DNA of 39,207 nucleotides, taken from positions 1 through 39,207 of the forward strand of contig NZ_BPQL01000001.1 in the NCBI RefSeq assembly GCF_022179225.1, written 5' to 3'. The stretch comes from Methylobacterium goesingense (GTDB lineage Bacteria; Pseudomonadota; Alphaproteobacteria; Rhizobiales; Beijerinckiaceae). The notes under the pieces are model-generated. The model saw only the letters and a program-made list of their open reading frames with translations, was not told where the DNA came from and searched no databases. The position numbers and the translations under genes are program-made. Below, in pieces: positions 25,648 through 33,400 of this stretch (the stretch's first letter is position 1; each line of letters opens with the position of its first letter).

Positions 25648-26061
25648 TTAGTCCTTGAGGTCGGCTGGCACCTTGCCGCCGTTCTCCTCGAGCTTCTTGA
25701 TGACCTGCTTGTGCAGCCAGACGTTCATCGTGGCCGAGTCCTCCTTGTCGCCGGTGTAGTGCAGCTCATCGGCGAGCTGCTTGCGGGCGGTGAGGCTCGA
25801 ATCGAGGTCGAGGAGCTTCATCAGGTCGACGATCGAGGTCCGCCAGTTCAGGGTCTGCGAGTTCTTCGCAGCCATTCCGTTGAGCACCTCCTCGACGTCG
25901 ACGGGGCCGCCGGCCGGGGCGCCGGTGCTGGTCGGGGTCGAGGCGGGGGCATCCGAGCCGCCGGCGGAGGGCTGTGCGTTCGCCTCCGACGGCTTGGCCT
26001 GGGCATCTCCACCGCCGAAGGGATGGAGGATCTTGCTGACGATGCTGCCGAGGAGGCTCAT
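25648..26061 (-). CDS. DUF3597-domain protein
   Basis: A 137-residue soluble protein. The N-terminus MSLLGSIVSKILHPFGG is followed by a low-complexity Ala/Ser/Thr/Pro/Gly linker (about 20-52), then the DUF3597 domain (about 54-135): PVDVEEVLNGMAAKNSQTLNWRTSIVDLMKLLDLDSS, ARKQLADELHYTGDKEDSATMNVWLHKQVIKKL. The family occurs mostly in proteobacteria and has no established function; the domain is helical and acidic. GAGGGAT precedes the ATG at 26061. It is transcribed alone on the minus strand, divergent from the glycosyltransferase cluster, with a 375-nt gap (26062-26436) that holds the 17-bp tandem repeat. Confidence 0.9.
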   Translation of the reverse strand: MSLLGSIVSKILHPFGGGDAQAKPSEANAQPSAGGSDAPASTPTSTGAPAGGPVDVEEVLNGMAAKNSQTLNWRTSIVDLMKLLDLDSSLTARKQLADELHYTGDKEDSATMNVWLHKQVIKKLEENGGKVPADLKD

Positions 26062-26170
26062 AACGGATATCCCTCAATCTCACGTCGGCGGCCGGTGCCG
26101 CGACGGGGTGACAACGGAGAGGGTCCGGCCCTGTTCCCCGGGGCCGGGGGATCGTCGGGAGCCCCTTCGG

Positions 26171-26268
26171 CTCGCAGGCTCCCGGACTCGCAGGCTCACC
26201 GGACTCGCAGGCTCACCGGACTCGCAGGCTCACCGGACTCGCAGGCTCACCGGACTCGCAGGCTCCCG
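26171..26268. repeat. 17-bp tandem repeat, six units
   Basis: The unit is ctcgcaggctcaccgga. Copies 2-5 (26187-26203, 26204-26220, 26221-26237, 26238-26254) are identical. Copy 1 (26171-26186) is 16 bp and copy 6 (26255-26268) is truncated; both read CCC where the others read CACC. The period is not a multiple of three and the block lies in the 375-nt gap between the divergent DUF3597 and ArnT-like genes, so it is non-coding. Nothing else was recognised in that gap. Perfect central copies suggest recent slippage or ongoing length change. There are no spacers, so it is not a CRISPR array. Confidence 0.95.
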
Positions 26269-26436
26269 CGCGGGACAGGGCGGCGACAGCGCGATTTGAC
26301 ATTCCCGGCCGCATCATCGACACCGCCGGCCTCGCGGCATCGACCGGCCTCATCGACCGGATTCTCGGGCCGCGTGCCGGTCCGGAGCCGCGTATGTCCC
26401 CCCTGACGGCCCATCCCCCCGCATGATCACCTCCGC

Positions 26437-28158
26437 ATGATCGACCGCGCCACCGTGCCCCGCCCGGCTCGCGGCGACGCCTTCGCGTTCCCGGACACCC
26501 TCCTGTCCGCCGCCAGCCGGAGCCATGCCTGGGCCTGTGCGCTCCTGGTGGCGCTGTGCCTCGTCTGCTTCCTGCCCGGCATCAGTTCGCTCCAGCCGAT
26601 GGACCGGGACGAGCCGCGCTTCGCGCAGGCCTCCAAGCAGATGCTGGAGACCGGCGACCTCGTCGACATCCGCTTCCAGGCCGAGGCCCGGCACAAGAAG
26701 CCGGTAGGCATCTACTGGGCCCAGGCCGCCTTTGTCGGCGCCGCCGAGGCCCTCGGCGTGCCGAACGCCCGCACCACGATCGGCCTCTACCGCATCCCCT
26801 CCCTGCTGGGCGCCATCGGGGCGGTCCTCCTCACCTACTGGTCGGCCCTGGTCTTCCTGCCCCGGCGGGGGGCCTTCCTCGCCGCCGCCCTGTTCGGGGC
26901 TTGCGTCGTGCTCTCGGCCGAGGCGCGCCTGGCCAAGACCGACGCGCTGCTCTGCGCCTGCGCCGTAGCGACCTTCGGCGGCCTCGCCCGCGCCTGGCTC
27001 CGGCGCGACGTCGGTCCCGGGCGCCTCGACACCGTCACGGTGCTGGCCTTCTGGCTCGGCCTCGCCCTCGGCATCCTGATCAAGGGCCCGATGGTGCCGC
27101 TGTTCTGCGGCCTGCCGGCTCTGGTCCTCTCCGTCCGGTCGGGGTCCGGCCGCTGGCTCGGGGCCCTGCGGCCCGGCCTCGGCCTGCCGCTCACCCTGCT
27201 GATCGTGGCGCCCTGGTTCGCGGCCATCACCTGGAAGAGCGGCGGTGCCTTCTACGGGGAGGCGGTGGGCCACGACATGCTGAGCAAGGTCCAGGGCGGC
27301 TCGGAGAAGCACTTCGCCCCGCCCGGTGCCTACCTCGTAGCGTTCTTCGGCACCTTCTGGCCGGGGGCCGCCTTCGCGGCGCTCGCGGCGCCCTTCGCCT
27401 GGGGCCACCGGCGCGATCCGGCCATCGCCTTCCTCCTCGCCTGGATCGTGCCGACCTGGATCCTGTTCGAGATCGTGCCGACCAAGCTGCCCCACTACGT
27501 GCTGCCGCTGATGCCGGCCATCGCCATCCTCACCGTGCGCGCGCTCGCCGCCGGGGGCCTCCATCCCGAGCGCCGGGGGGCGCGCCTCACCGCCGGGCTC
27601 GTGGTGCTGATCCCGGTCGGCCTCACTCTCGGCCTCTCGGCCTTCGCCTTCGCCTACGACCGCACCCTGCCCTGGGCCGGTCTGCCCCTGCTGCTGGCTG
27701 CCAGCGCCGTGTCGGCCCTGGCCTGGCGCGCCTTCGCCCGCGGCCTGCCCGAGCGCGCTCTCGGCCTCGGCATCCTGGCGGCGATGCTGCTCTCGCCGGC
27801 CGTGTTCGGCCTGACCCAGCCGGTCATCGCCGCCCTCAAGGTCTCGCCCCGCCTCGCGGCGATCCGCGATGCGCTGCCCTGCCCGCATCCGCGCGTGGCC
27901 AGCCTCGGCTACCGCGAGCCGAGCTTCGTCTTCCTGATCGGCACCGACCTCGCCATGCTCGGCACCGGCACGGAGGCCGTCGATTTCCTCAAGGGCGAAG
28001 GCTGCCGCCTCGTCTACGTGGAGGGCCGGTTCGCGACCGCGTTCGAGGCCGCCGCCGGGGCCGCCGGGCTGGTGCCGAACCGGGTCGGCACGGTCTCGGG
28101 CTTCAACATCAACGGCGGCCGCCGGGTCGACCTCTCGGCCTACGCGGCGACGCCCTGA
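26437..28158 (+). CDS. ArnT-like GT-C glycosyltransferase (PMT_2/GT83 family)
   Basis: A 573-residue polytopic inner-membrane enzyme. After helix 1 (about 33-50) comes LQPMDRDEPRFAQASKQMLETGDLVDIRF, the first periplasmic loop, whose Asp/Glu residues bind metal or act as catalytic base in ArnT. AEARHKKPVGIYWAQAA follows. Further motifs are AEARLAKTDALLCACAV, GILIKGPMVPL, EIVPTKLPHYVLPLMPA and a C-terminal periplasmic segment. ArnT moves aminoarabinose from undecaprenyl phosphate to lipid A; relatives use other polyprenyl-linked sugars. The ATG at 26437 lacks a clear ribosome-binding site, so the exact start is uncertain. A GT2 gene follows after 20 nt, which probably makes the lipid-linked donor. 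Confidence 0.9.
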   Translation: MIDRATVPRPARGDAFAFPDTLLSAASRSHAWACALLVALCLVCFLPGISSLQPMDRDEPRFAQASKQMLETGDLVDIRFQAEARHKKPVGIYWAQAAFVGAAEALGVPNARTTIGLYRIPSLLGAIGAVLLTYWSALVFLPRRGAFLAAALFGACVVLSAEARLAKTDALLCACAVATFGGLARAWLRRDVGPGRLDTVTVLAFWLGLALGILIKGPMVPLFCGLPALVLSVRSGSGRWLGALRPGLGLPLTLLIVAPWFAAITWKSGGAFYGEAVGHDMLSKVQGGSEKHFAPPGAYLVAFFGTFWPGAAFAALAAPFAWGHRRDPAIAFLLAWIVPTWILFEIVPTKLPHYVLPLMPAIAILTVRALAAGGLHPERRGARLTAGLVVLIPVGLTLGLSAFAFAYDRTLPWAGLPLLLAASAVSALAWRAFARGLPERALGLGILAAMLLSPAVFGLTQPVIAALKVSPRLAAIRDALPCPHPRVASLGYREPSFVFLIGTDLAMLGTGTEAVDFLKGEGCRLVYVEGRFATAFEAAAGAAGLVPNRVGTVSGFNINGGRRVDLSAYAATP

Positions 28159-28178
28159 CCTCCTCGGATCCAGCACCC

Positions 28179-28904
28179 ATGCGCCTCTCCGTGATCATCC
28201 CGGTGAAGAACGAGGCCGGCAACATCGCGAGCCTCGTCGCCGAACTCGAGACCGCCTGCGCCCCCCTGGCACCCTTCGAGGTGATCTACATCGACGACGG
28301 CTCCACCGACGGCACCGCCGAGGCGCTCGCGGCAGCCCGCGCCGGGCGGCCCTGGCTGCGGGTGCTCGCCCACGACCGCACCGCCGGCAAGGCCGCCGGC
28401 ATCCGCAGCGGCATCGCGGTGGCCCGTGCCCCCGTCTGCGCCCTGATGGACGGCGACGGCCAGAACGACCCGGCCTTCCTGGCGCCCCTGCTCGAGGCCA
28501 TCGAGGCGGGCGGGACGCGTACCGGCCTCGCGCAAGGCCAGCGCATCGGGCGCAAGGACGGACGGCTCAAGAGCCTCCAGTCGCGCATCGCCAACGGGGT
28601 CCGGGTGCGCATCCTCAAGGACGCCACCCGCGACACCGGCTGCGGCTACAAGCTCGTGCGCCGGGACGTCTACCACACGCTCCCGTTCTTCGACGGGCAG
28701 CACCGCTTCATGCCGGCGCTGGTCGCCCGCGAGGGCTTCGGCGTGGTCCACCGGGACGTGGTCGACCGGCCGCGCTTCACCGGCACTTCGAAATACGGCC
28801 TGTTCGACCGGCTCTGGGTCGGGCTCCTGGATCTGGCCGGCGTGTGGTGGCTGATCCGGCGCAAGCGGGTGACACCGCGGGTCACGGACGTGACGGGAGC
28901 CTGA
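28179..28904 (+). CDS. GT2 glycosyltransferase (polyprenyl-phosphate sugar synthase, DPM1/ArnC-like)
   Basis: A GT-A enzyme of 241 residues. RLSVIIPVKNEAGNIASLV, YIDDGSTDGTAEAL and MDGDGQNDP (the DxD-type metal site) mark the GT2 fold, and DTGCGYKLVRRDVYHTLPFFDGQHRFMPAL is typical of dolichyl/undecaprenyl-phosphate sugar synthases. It ends with a membrane-proximal hydrophobic stretch (LFDRLWVGLLDLAGVWWLIRRK). It should load a sugar onto undecaprenyl phosphate at the cytoplasmic face. The ATG at 28179 begins the family N-terminus; the frame is open upstream only as overlap with the ArnT-like gene. The LABN-domain gene starts 3 nt after its stop. The sugar is not determinable from sequence. Confidence 0.92.
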   Translation: MRLSVIIPVKNEAGNIASLVAELETACAPLAPFEVIYIDDGSTDGTAEALAAARAGRPWLRVLAHDRTAGKAAGIRSGIAVARAPVCALMDGDGQNDPAFLAPLLEAIEAGGTRTGLAQGQRIGRKDGRLKSLQSRIANGVRVRILKDATRDTGCGYKLVRRDVYHTLPFFDGQHRFMPALVAREGFGVVHRDVVDRPRFTGTSKYGLFDRLWVGLLDLAGVWWLIRRKRVTPRVTDVTGA

Positions 28905-28907
28905 ACC

Positions 28908-29249
28908 ATGCTGATCCAGCTCGCCGAGGACGTGCGTGGCTACGTCTACGACGTCTTCGTCACCCGCTTCGATGCCTGGCTGGTCTTCGGCATCCTGGCG
29001 CAGGCGGTGTTCGGCGCCCGCTTCGTGGTGCAGTGGCTCGCCTCCGAGCGGGCGGGCCGGAGCGTGATGCCCCTCGCTTTCTGGTTCCTCTCCATCGCGG
29101 GCGGCCTGATGACCCTTGTCTACGGCCTCGTGCGGCGCGAGCCCGTGATTATCTTCGGGCAGGCGCTGTCGACCTTCATCTACCTGCGCAACGTCACCCT
29201 GATCCTGCGCGAGCGCCGCGCCGCCCGGGCGGCCGCACCGGCGCGATGA
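28908..29249 (+). CDS. Lipid A biosynthesis N-terminal (LABN) domain membrane protein
   Basis: A 113-residue protein with three hydrophobic segments (about 22-44, 54-74, 80-98). DAWLVFGILAQAVFGARFVVQWLASERAGRSVMPLAFWFLSIAGGLMTLVYGLVRREPVIIFGQ is the LABN signature (motif at about 22-86, key part RFVVQWLASE). LABN domains occur alone, as here, or fused to lipid A enzymes, and usually accompany GT2 and GT-C genes. Their helix number and context suggest a small-multidrug-like flippase for polyprenyl-linked sugar, but this is unproven. It is 3 nt behind the GT2 gene and overlaps the next gene by 4 nt (ATGA), so all four genes form one operon. Confidence 0.9.
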   Translation: MLIQLAEDVRGYVYDVFVTRFDAWLVFGILAQAVFGARFVVQWLASERAGRSVMPLAFWFLSIAGGLMTLVYGLVRREPVIIFGQALSTFIYLRNVTLILRERRAARAAAPAR

Positions 29250-29839
29250 CGCCGCTGCCGCCCTTCCACGACGATCTCGGCGCGGCTTTCGCCGAGGTCT
29301 GGCGGCTGCTGGAGGACGGGCCCGCCTTGCGCCGCAACGCCTTCCACATGCCGGCGCTGGCCACCGTCGACGCCTACGGGCACCCGCAGGTGCGCACCGT
29401 GGTGCTGCGCGCGGCCGACCCGGCCGCCGGCACGCTGCGCTTCCACTGCGACCGCCGCTCGGACAAGGCGGCCGCGATCGCGGCCTCCGGGGTCGCGGCC
29501 CTCCACGGCTACGATTCCGCGACGAAGATCCAGATCCGCGCCTCTGGCCCGGCGACGCTCCACACCGACGACGCCCTCGCGGAAGCCGCCTGGGCCGGAT
29601 CGATGGCGATGAGCCGGGTCTGCTACGGCGCCGACCCCGCCCCCGGTGCGCGCCTGCCGAGCGGGGACGCCTACACCTTGCCGGATGCCGAGACCGCGCT
29701 GACCCTCGGCCGGCCGAACTTCTGCGCCGTGGTGATGGCGGTGGCCCGCCTCGAATTCCTTTACCTCGACCGGCGCGGCCACCGCCGGGCCGCCTGGGAG
29801 CGGGCCGACGGCTGGCGCGGAGCTTGGCTGGCGCCCTGA
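29246..29839 (+). CDS. Pyridoxamine 5'-phosphate oxidase-like flavin split-barrel protein
   Basis: A 197-residue protein with the PNPOx-like FMN-binding split barrel. The N-terminal half has LRRNAFHMPALATVDAYG, then PQVRTVVLRAADPAAGTLRFHCDRRSDKAAAIA, the flavin-phosphate-binding part. A central KIQIRASGPATLH strand and C-terminal LEFLYLDRRGHRRAAWER follow. The C-terminus reads GWRGAWLAP instead of the WxxxRLxP tail of true PdxH, so it is probably a relative rather than the vitamin B6 enzyme. It starts by ATGA overlap with the LABN gene and ends 13 nt from the convergent metC stop. Its link to the glycosyltransferases is unknown. The ATG at 29246 is the family-consistent start. Confidence 0.85.
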   Translation: MTPLPPFHDDLGAAFAEVWRLLEDGPALRRNAFHMPALATVDAYGHPQVRTVVLRAADPAAGTLRFHCDRRSDKAAAIAASGVAALHGYDSATKIQIRASGPATLHTDDALAEAAWAGSMAMSRVCYGADPAPGARLPSGDAYTLPDAETALTLGRPNFCAVVMAVARLEFLYLDRRGHRRAAWERADGWRGAWLAP

Positions 29840-29852
29840 CAGCGCCCGGCGC

Positions 29853-31040
29853 TCAGACGGCCGCGCGCAGCCGCGCGAACCCCGCGTCGAGGTCCGCCTG
29901 CAGATCCGAAAGATCCTCCAGCCCGATGTGGAACCGCAAGGCCGGGCCGCCGGGATTCCAGCGGGTGGCGGTGCGGTACTTCGTGCAGTCGAACGGGATG
30001 ACCAGGCTCTCGAAGCCGCCCCAGGAAAAGCCCATCCCGAACAGTTCGAGCCCGTCGAGCATCGCCGCCACGGCACGCTCCGGGACGGGCTTCAGGATGA
30101 CGCCGAACAGGCCCGAGGCACCGGAAAAGTCGCGCTTCCAGATCGCGTGGCCGGGATCGTCGGGCAGGGCCGGATGGAGCACGCAGGCCACCTCCGGCCG
30201 GGCCTGGAGCCACTGCGCCATGGCGAGCCCCTGCGCCCCGTGCTCGCGCAGGCGCAGGGCCATGGTGCGCAGGCCCCGCAGGGCCAGGAACACGTCCTCC
30301 GGCCCGGGGCACATGGCGAAGTGCTCGAAGGTCCGGTGCAGGGCCGGCCAGTACGTCGCGTTCGCCGAGGTCAGGCCGAGGAGCAGGTCCGAGCCGCCCG
30401 AGAGGTACTTGGTCCCGGCCTCGACCGCGATGTCGACGCCGCGCGCATGGGGCGGGAACAGGAGCGGCGTCGCCCAGGTATTGTCCATGATCACGGCCGC
30501 GCCCCGCGCGTGGACGATCTCGGCAATGGCCGGGACGTCCTGCATCTCGAAGCTCTGCGAACCCGGCGCCTCCACGAGCACGGCCTTCGTGGTGTCGCGC
30601 ATCAGGTCGGCGATGCCGGCGCCGATCAGGGGATCGTAATATTCGACCGCGACCCCGAACCGTTTCAGGACGCCATCGCAGAAGATGCGGGTGGGGCGAT
30701 AGGCGGAATCGCTGACCAGCAGGTGGTCGCCGGCCGAGACCACCGCCATCAGCGCCACCGTCAGGGCAGCGAGGCCGGAGGGCGTCAGCACGGTGCCGGC
30801 CGCACCCGCGAGTTCGCTCCAGGCGCTCGTGAGGGAATCCGTCGTCGGCGTGCCGGAGGTGCCGTAATCGTAGCGCCCGCGCCGGTGCTGGAGGTCGTCG
30901 TAGGTCGGGAACAGCACCGTCGAGCCGCGATAGATCGGCGTGTTGACGAAGCCGTGCTGGGCGGAGGGGTCGCGCCCCGCATGGACGAGGCGGGTGCTCG
31001 CCCCGAATCGGGCGGGATCGCGGGGGGGCGTGTTCGACAT
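29853..31040 (-). CDS. metC: Cystathionine beta-lyase
   Basis: A PLP enzyme of 395 residues in the Cys/Met-metabolism (gamma) family. It cleaves cystathionine to homocysteine, pyruvate and ammonia in methionine synthesis. Key parts: GFVNTPIYRGSTVLFPTYDDL, RYDYGTSGTPTTDSL (phosphate/substrate tyrosine region, Tyr59), SGLAALTVALMA, Asp186 in IMDNTWATPLL (pairs with the PLP ring nitrogen), Lys211 in EAGTKYLSGGSD (Schiff base) and SWGGFESLVIPF near the C-terminus, typical of MetC rather than MetB. The ATG at 31040 gives the usual length; the frame runs on to a TTG at 31103, with no support. It is divergent from aapJ (105-nt gap) and convergent with the split-barrel gene. No SAM riboswitch was recognised upstream. 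Confidence 0.94.
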   Translation of the reverse strand: MSNTPPRDPARFGASTRLVHAGRDPSAQHGFVNTPIYRGSTVLFPTYDDLQHRRGRYDYGTSGTPTTDSLTSAWSELAGAAGTVLTPSGLAALTVALMAVVSAGDHLLVSDSAYRPTRIFCDGVLKRFGVAVEYYDPLIGAGIADLMRDTTKAVLVEAPGSQSFEMQDVPAIAEIVHARGAAVIMDNTWATPLLFPPHARGVDIAVEAGTKYLSGGSDLLLGLTSANATYWPALHRTFEHFAMCPGPEDVFLALRGLRTMALRLREHGAQGLAMAQWLQARPEVACVLHPALPDDPGHAIWKRDFSGASGLFGVILKPVPERAVAAMLDGLELFGMGFSWGGFESLVIPFDCTKYRTATRWNPGGPALRFHIGLEDLSDLQADLDAGFARLRAAV

Positions 31041-31145
31041 CGGCACCGGTGGGCGAGGGATGGACCTGCCGCGACCGAAGCCCGGCGCGCGCGGTTCCGT
31101 CAACCGGCAGCTTGACCGCGACGCACGATCCTCTGCAATGCGCGC

Positions 31146-32219
31146 ATGCGACTGGTCTCCGTCACGCCCCTCGGCATGCTCCTCGGCGCCCTGCTCGCCG
31201 CGTCTCCGGCGCCGGCCAAGACTGCAGCGGTCAAGACTTCAGCGTCCCAGACTTCGGCGCCGTCCCAGAATGGCACCTTGGCCCAGGTGAAGGCGCGCGG
31301 GCACCTCGTGTGCGGGGTCAGTGGCGGGGTGGCGGGCTTCAGCATGCCCGACGGGCAGGGGCACTGGCACGGCCTCGACGTGGATTTCTGCCGGGCGCTC
31401 GCCGCGGCCATCTTCGACGACCCCGACAAGGTGCGCTTCATCCCGCAATCCTCGGCCGCCCGCTTCACCGCCCTGCAATCGGGCGAGATCGACGTGCTCG
31501 CCCGCAACACCACCTGGACCCTGTCGCGCGACACCGCCGCGATGAACTTTCCCGTCATCACCTTCTTCGACGGACAGGGGTTTCTCGTGCGGAAATCCCT
31601 GACCATCACGGCGGTGAAGCAACTCGACCGGGCGACGATCTGCCTGCAGCAGGGCACCACCACGGAACTCAACACCGCCGACTGGTTCCGCACGCGGGGC
31701 CTGAGCTACCAGGTCGTCACCTTCGCCAACAGCGAGCAGACCCTCGGCGCCTACGAATCCGGCCGCTGCGACGCCTACTCGACGGACAAGTCCTCCCTCT
31801 ACGGCGAGCGCCTGAAGACCGCGCATCCGGAGGACCACATGATTCTCGACGAGGCGATCTCGAAAGAGCCCTTCGCGCCCGGCGTGCGCCAGGGCGACGA
31901 TGCCTGGCGCGACCTCGTGGCCTGGACCCACTACGCGATGATCGACGCGGAGGAGGCGGGCATCACGCAGGACAACGTGGACCGGCTCAGGGGCGAGGCC
32001 TTGAGCCCGGACGTGAAGCGCATCCTCGGGCTCGAGGGCAAGTACGGCCAAGGCCTCGGGCTCACCGACGACTGGGCCTACCGGATCGTCCATCACGTCG
32101 GCAATTACGGCGACGTCTTCGCCCGCAACCTCGGCGACGGGACACCCCTGAAGATCCCGCGTGGGCTGAACGCCCTCTGGACGAACGGGGGCCTGCAATA
32201 CGGGCCGCCGATCCGGTGA
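31146..32219 (+). CDS. aapJ: Periplasmic amino-acid-binding protein of general amino-acid ABC transporter
   Basis: A 357-residue solute-binding protein of SBP family 3. A signal peptide (1-24, RLVSVTPLGMLLGALLAASPAPA) leads into a Thr/Ser/Ala-rich linker with three 5-residue repeats (24-38). The mature domain has HLVCGVSGGVAGFSMPDGQGHWHGLDVDFCRALAAAIF, SGEIDVLARNTTWTLSRD, CLQQGTTTELNTADWF and GRCDAYSTDKSSLYGERL, all characteristic of AapJ/BztA proteins that bind many L-amino acids. The ATG at 31146 has no strong ribosome-binding site. The stop overlaps the permease start as GTGA (32216-32219). It delivers amino acids to the membrane complex encoded by the next three genes. Confidence 0.95.
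   Translation: MRLVSVTPLGMLLGALLAASPAPAKTAAVKTSASQTSAPSQNGTLAQVKARGHLVCGVSGGVAGFSMPDGQGHWHGLDVDFCRALAAAIFDDPDKVRFIPQSSAARFTALQSGEIDVLARNTTWTLSRDTAAMNFPVITFFDGQGFLVRKSLTITAVKQLDRATICLQQGTTTELNTADWFRTRGLSYQVVTFANSEQTLGAYESGRCDAYSTDKSSLYGERLKTAHPEDHMILDEAISKEPFAPGVRQGDDAWRDLVAWTHYAMIDAEEAGITQDNVDRLRGEALSPDVKRILGLEGKYGQGLGLTDDWAYRIVHHVGNYGDVFARNLGDGTPLKIPRGLNALWTNGGLQYGPPIR
31215..31259 (+). repeat. Three 15-bp tandem repeats inside aapJ
   Basis: Units at 31215-31229, 31230-31244 and 31245-31259 are near-identical (pattern gNcaagactNcagcg) and encode AKTAA, VKTSA and SQTSA. They fall exactly between the signal-peptide end and the binding domain, so they lengthen a flexible linker in frame. Confidence 0.8.
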
Positions 32220-33400
32220 GGGCGGGGCCGCCCGAATCCGGGTCCGGGCCGGGGACCGGGTCCACCCGCGCCCTCGTGCTCCAGGCCCTCGTCGCCCTGG
32301 CGCTGGCGGCGCTGGCCTATGCCGCCTTCGCCAATGCGTCGGACAAGCTCGCGCGCCAGGGCATCACGGCCGGGTTCGGCTTCCTCTCGCGGGCCGCCGG
32401 TTTCGACATCAGCCAACGGCTGATCCCCTACGCGGCCGCCACCTCGACCTATCTCGATGCGTTTCTCGTCGGCCTCCTCAACACGCTGCTGGTCTCAGGG
32501 CTCGCCATCGGGCTGGCCACGCTGATCGGGTTCGCGGTCGGCATCGCCCGGCTCTCGCCGAACTGGCTCGCCCGGACCCTCGCGGCCACATACGTCGAGA
32601 CCCTGCGCAACCTGCCGCTGCTGCTCCAGCTCCTGGTCTGGTACGTGGCCGTGCGGGTGGCGCTGCCCGAGGCCCGCGACCCGGCGGCCTGGGGCAGGGC
32701 CTATCTCAGCCAGCGCGGACTGGTCCTGCCGCGGCCCGAGTTCCACGGAGCCGCCTGGCTCGTGCCCGTCGCCTTCGTGGCGGGGATCGTCTGGGCCTGC
32801 ATCCGGGCCCGACGCGCGAAGCGACGGGTCGAGACAGGGGCCGAGCCCGGCCCGGTCGTAGGGCCGGCCCTCGCCCTCGTGCTCGGCCTGCCGGCCCTGG
32901 CCTGGATCGGGCTGGCGCTCGCCGGACACCCCGTCCCGGTCGCCTGGCCGTCCCCCGGCCCCTTCGGGCCTGAGGGCGGGCTCGGGGTGCTGCCGGAATT
33001 CGCCGCGCTTCTCCTCGGGCTCTCCACCTACACGGCGGCCTTCATTGCCGAGATCGTGCGCGCAGGCCTCAACAGCGTGGCCCGGGGCCAGGGGGAGGCG
33101 GCCGCCGCCCTGGGCCTGAGCCGGGCCAAGACGCTGCGGCTCGTCACGATTCCCCAGGCCATGCGGGTGATCGTGCCGCCGCTGACGAGCCAATACCTCA
33201 ACATCACGAAGAACTCGTCCCTGGCGGTGCTGATCGGCTATCCGGACCTCGTCCACGTCTTCATGGGCACGGTGCTCAACCAGACCAACCAGGCCGTGGA
33301 AGTCGTGGCGATCACCATGGCGGTCTACCTGACCCTGAGCCTCGGCCTCGCCGCCCTCATGAACGCCTCCAACCGCCGCGCGGCGCCGATGACGCGATGA
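32216..33400 (+). CDS. aapQ: General amino-acid ABC transporter permease, AapQ-type
   Basis: A 394-residue inner-membrane permease (HisMQ group; AapQ proteins are about 400 aa). The GTG at 32216 overlaps the aapJ stop by 4 nt and is preferred; the open frame upstream only shadows aapJ. About eight helices are expected. The first (about 20-40) is followed by ATSTYLDAFLVGLLNTLLVSGLAIGLATLIGF and RNLPLLLQLLVWYV. The cytoplasmic EAA loop EAAAALGLSRAKTLRLVTIPQAMRVIVPPL docks to the ATPase. A long insertion between helices (DPAAWGRAYLSQRGLVLPRP) is typical of AapQ. The stop overlaps the aapM start (ATGA). Confidence 0.95.
   Translation: MRAGPPESGSGPGTGSTRALVLQALVALALAALAYAAFANASDKLARQGITAGFGFLSRAAGFDISQRLIPYAAATSTYLDAFLVGLLNTLLVSGLAIGLATLIGFAVGIARLSPNWLARTLAATYVETLRNLPLLLQLLVWYVAVRVALPEARDPAAWGRAYLSQRGLVLPRPEFHGAAWLVPVAFVAGIVWACIRARRAKRRVETGAEPGPVVGPALALVLGLPALAWIGLALAGHPVPVAWPSPGPFGPEGGLGVLPEFAALLLGLSTYTAAFIAEIVRAGLNSVARGQGEAAAALGLSRAKTLRLVTIPQAMRVIVPPLTSQYLNITKNSSLAVLIGYPDLVHVFMGTVLNQTNQAVEVVAITMAVYLTLSLGLAALMNASNRRAAPMTR

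Noticed and set aside
26171..26268. Tandem repeat as a CRISPR array
   Set aside because: Units are contiguous 17-mers without spacers, and no cas gene is nearby.
26350..28176. Minus-strand open frame of about 600 codons opposite the ArnT-like gene
   Set aside because: Composition typical of a GC shadow frame (Glu/Gly/Arg/Gln/Ala) and no ribosome-binding site or domain.
31041..31145. SAM riboswitch upstream of metC
   Set aside because: The 105-nt gap shows no conserved riboswitch core or convincing pseudoknot; only weak TTGACC/TTGACG boxes with poor -10 partners.
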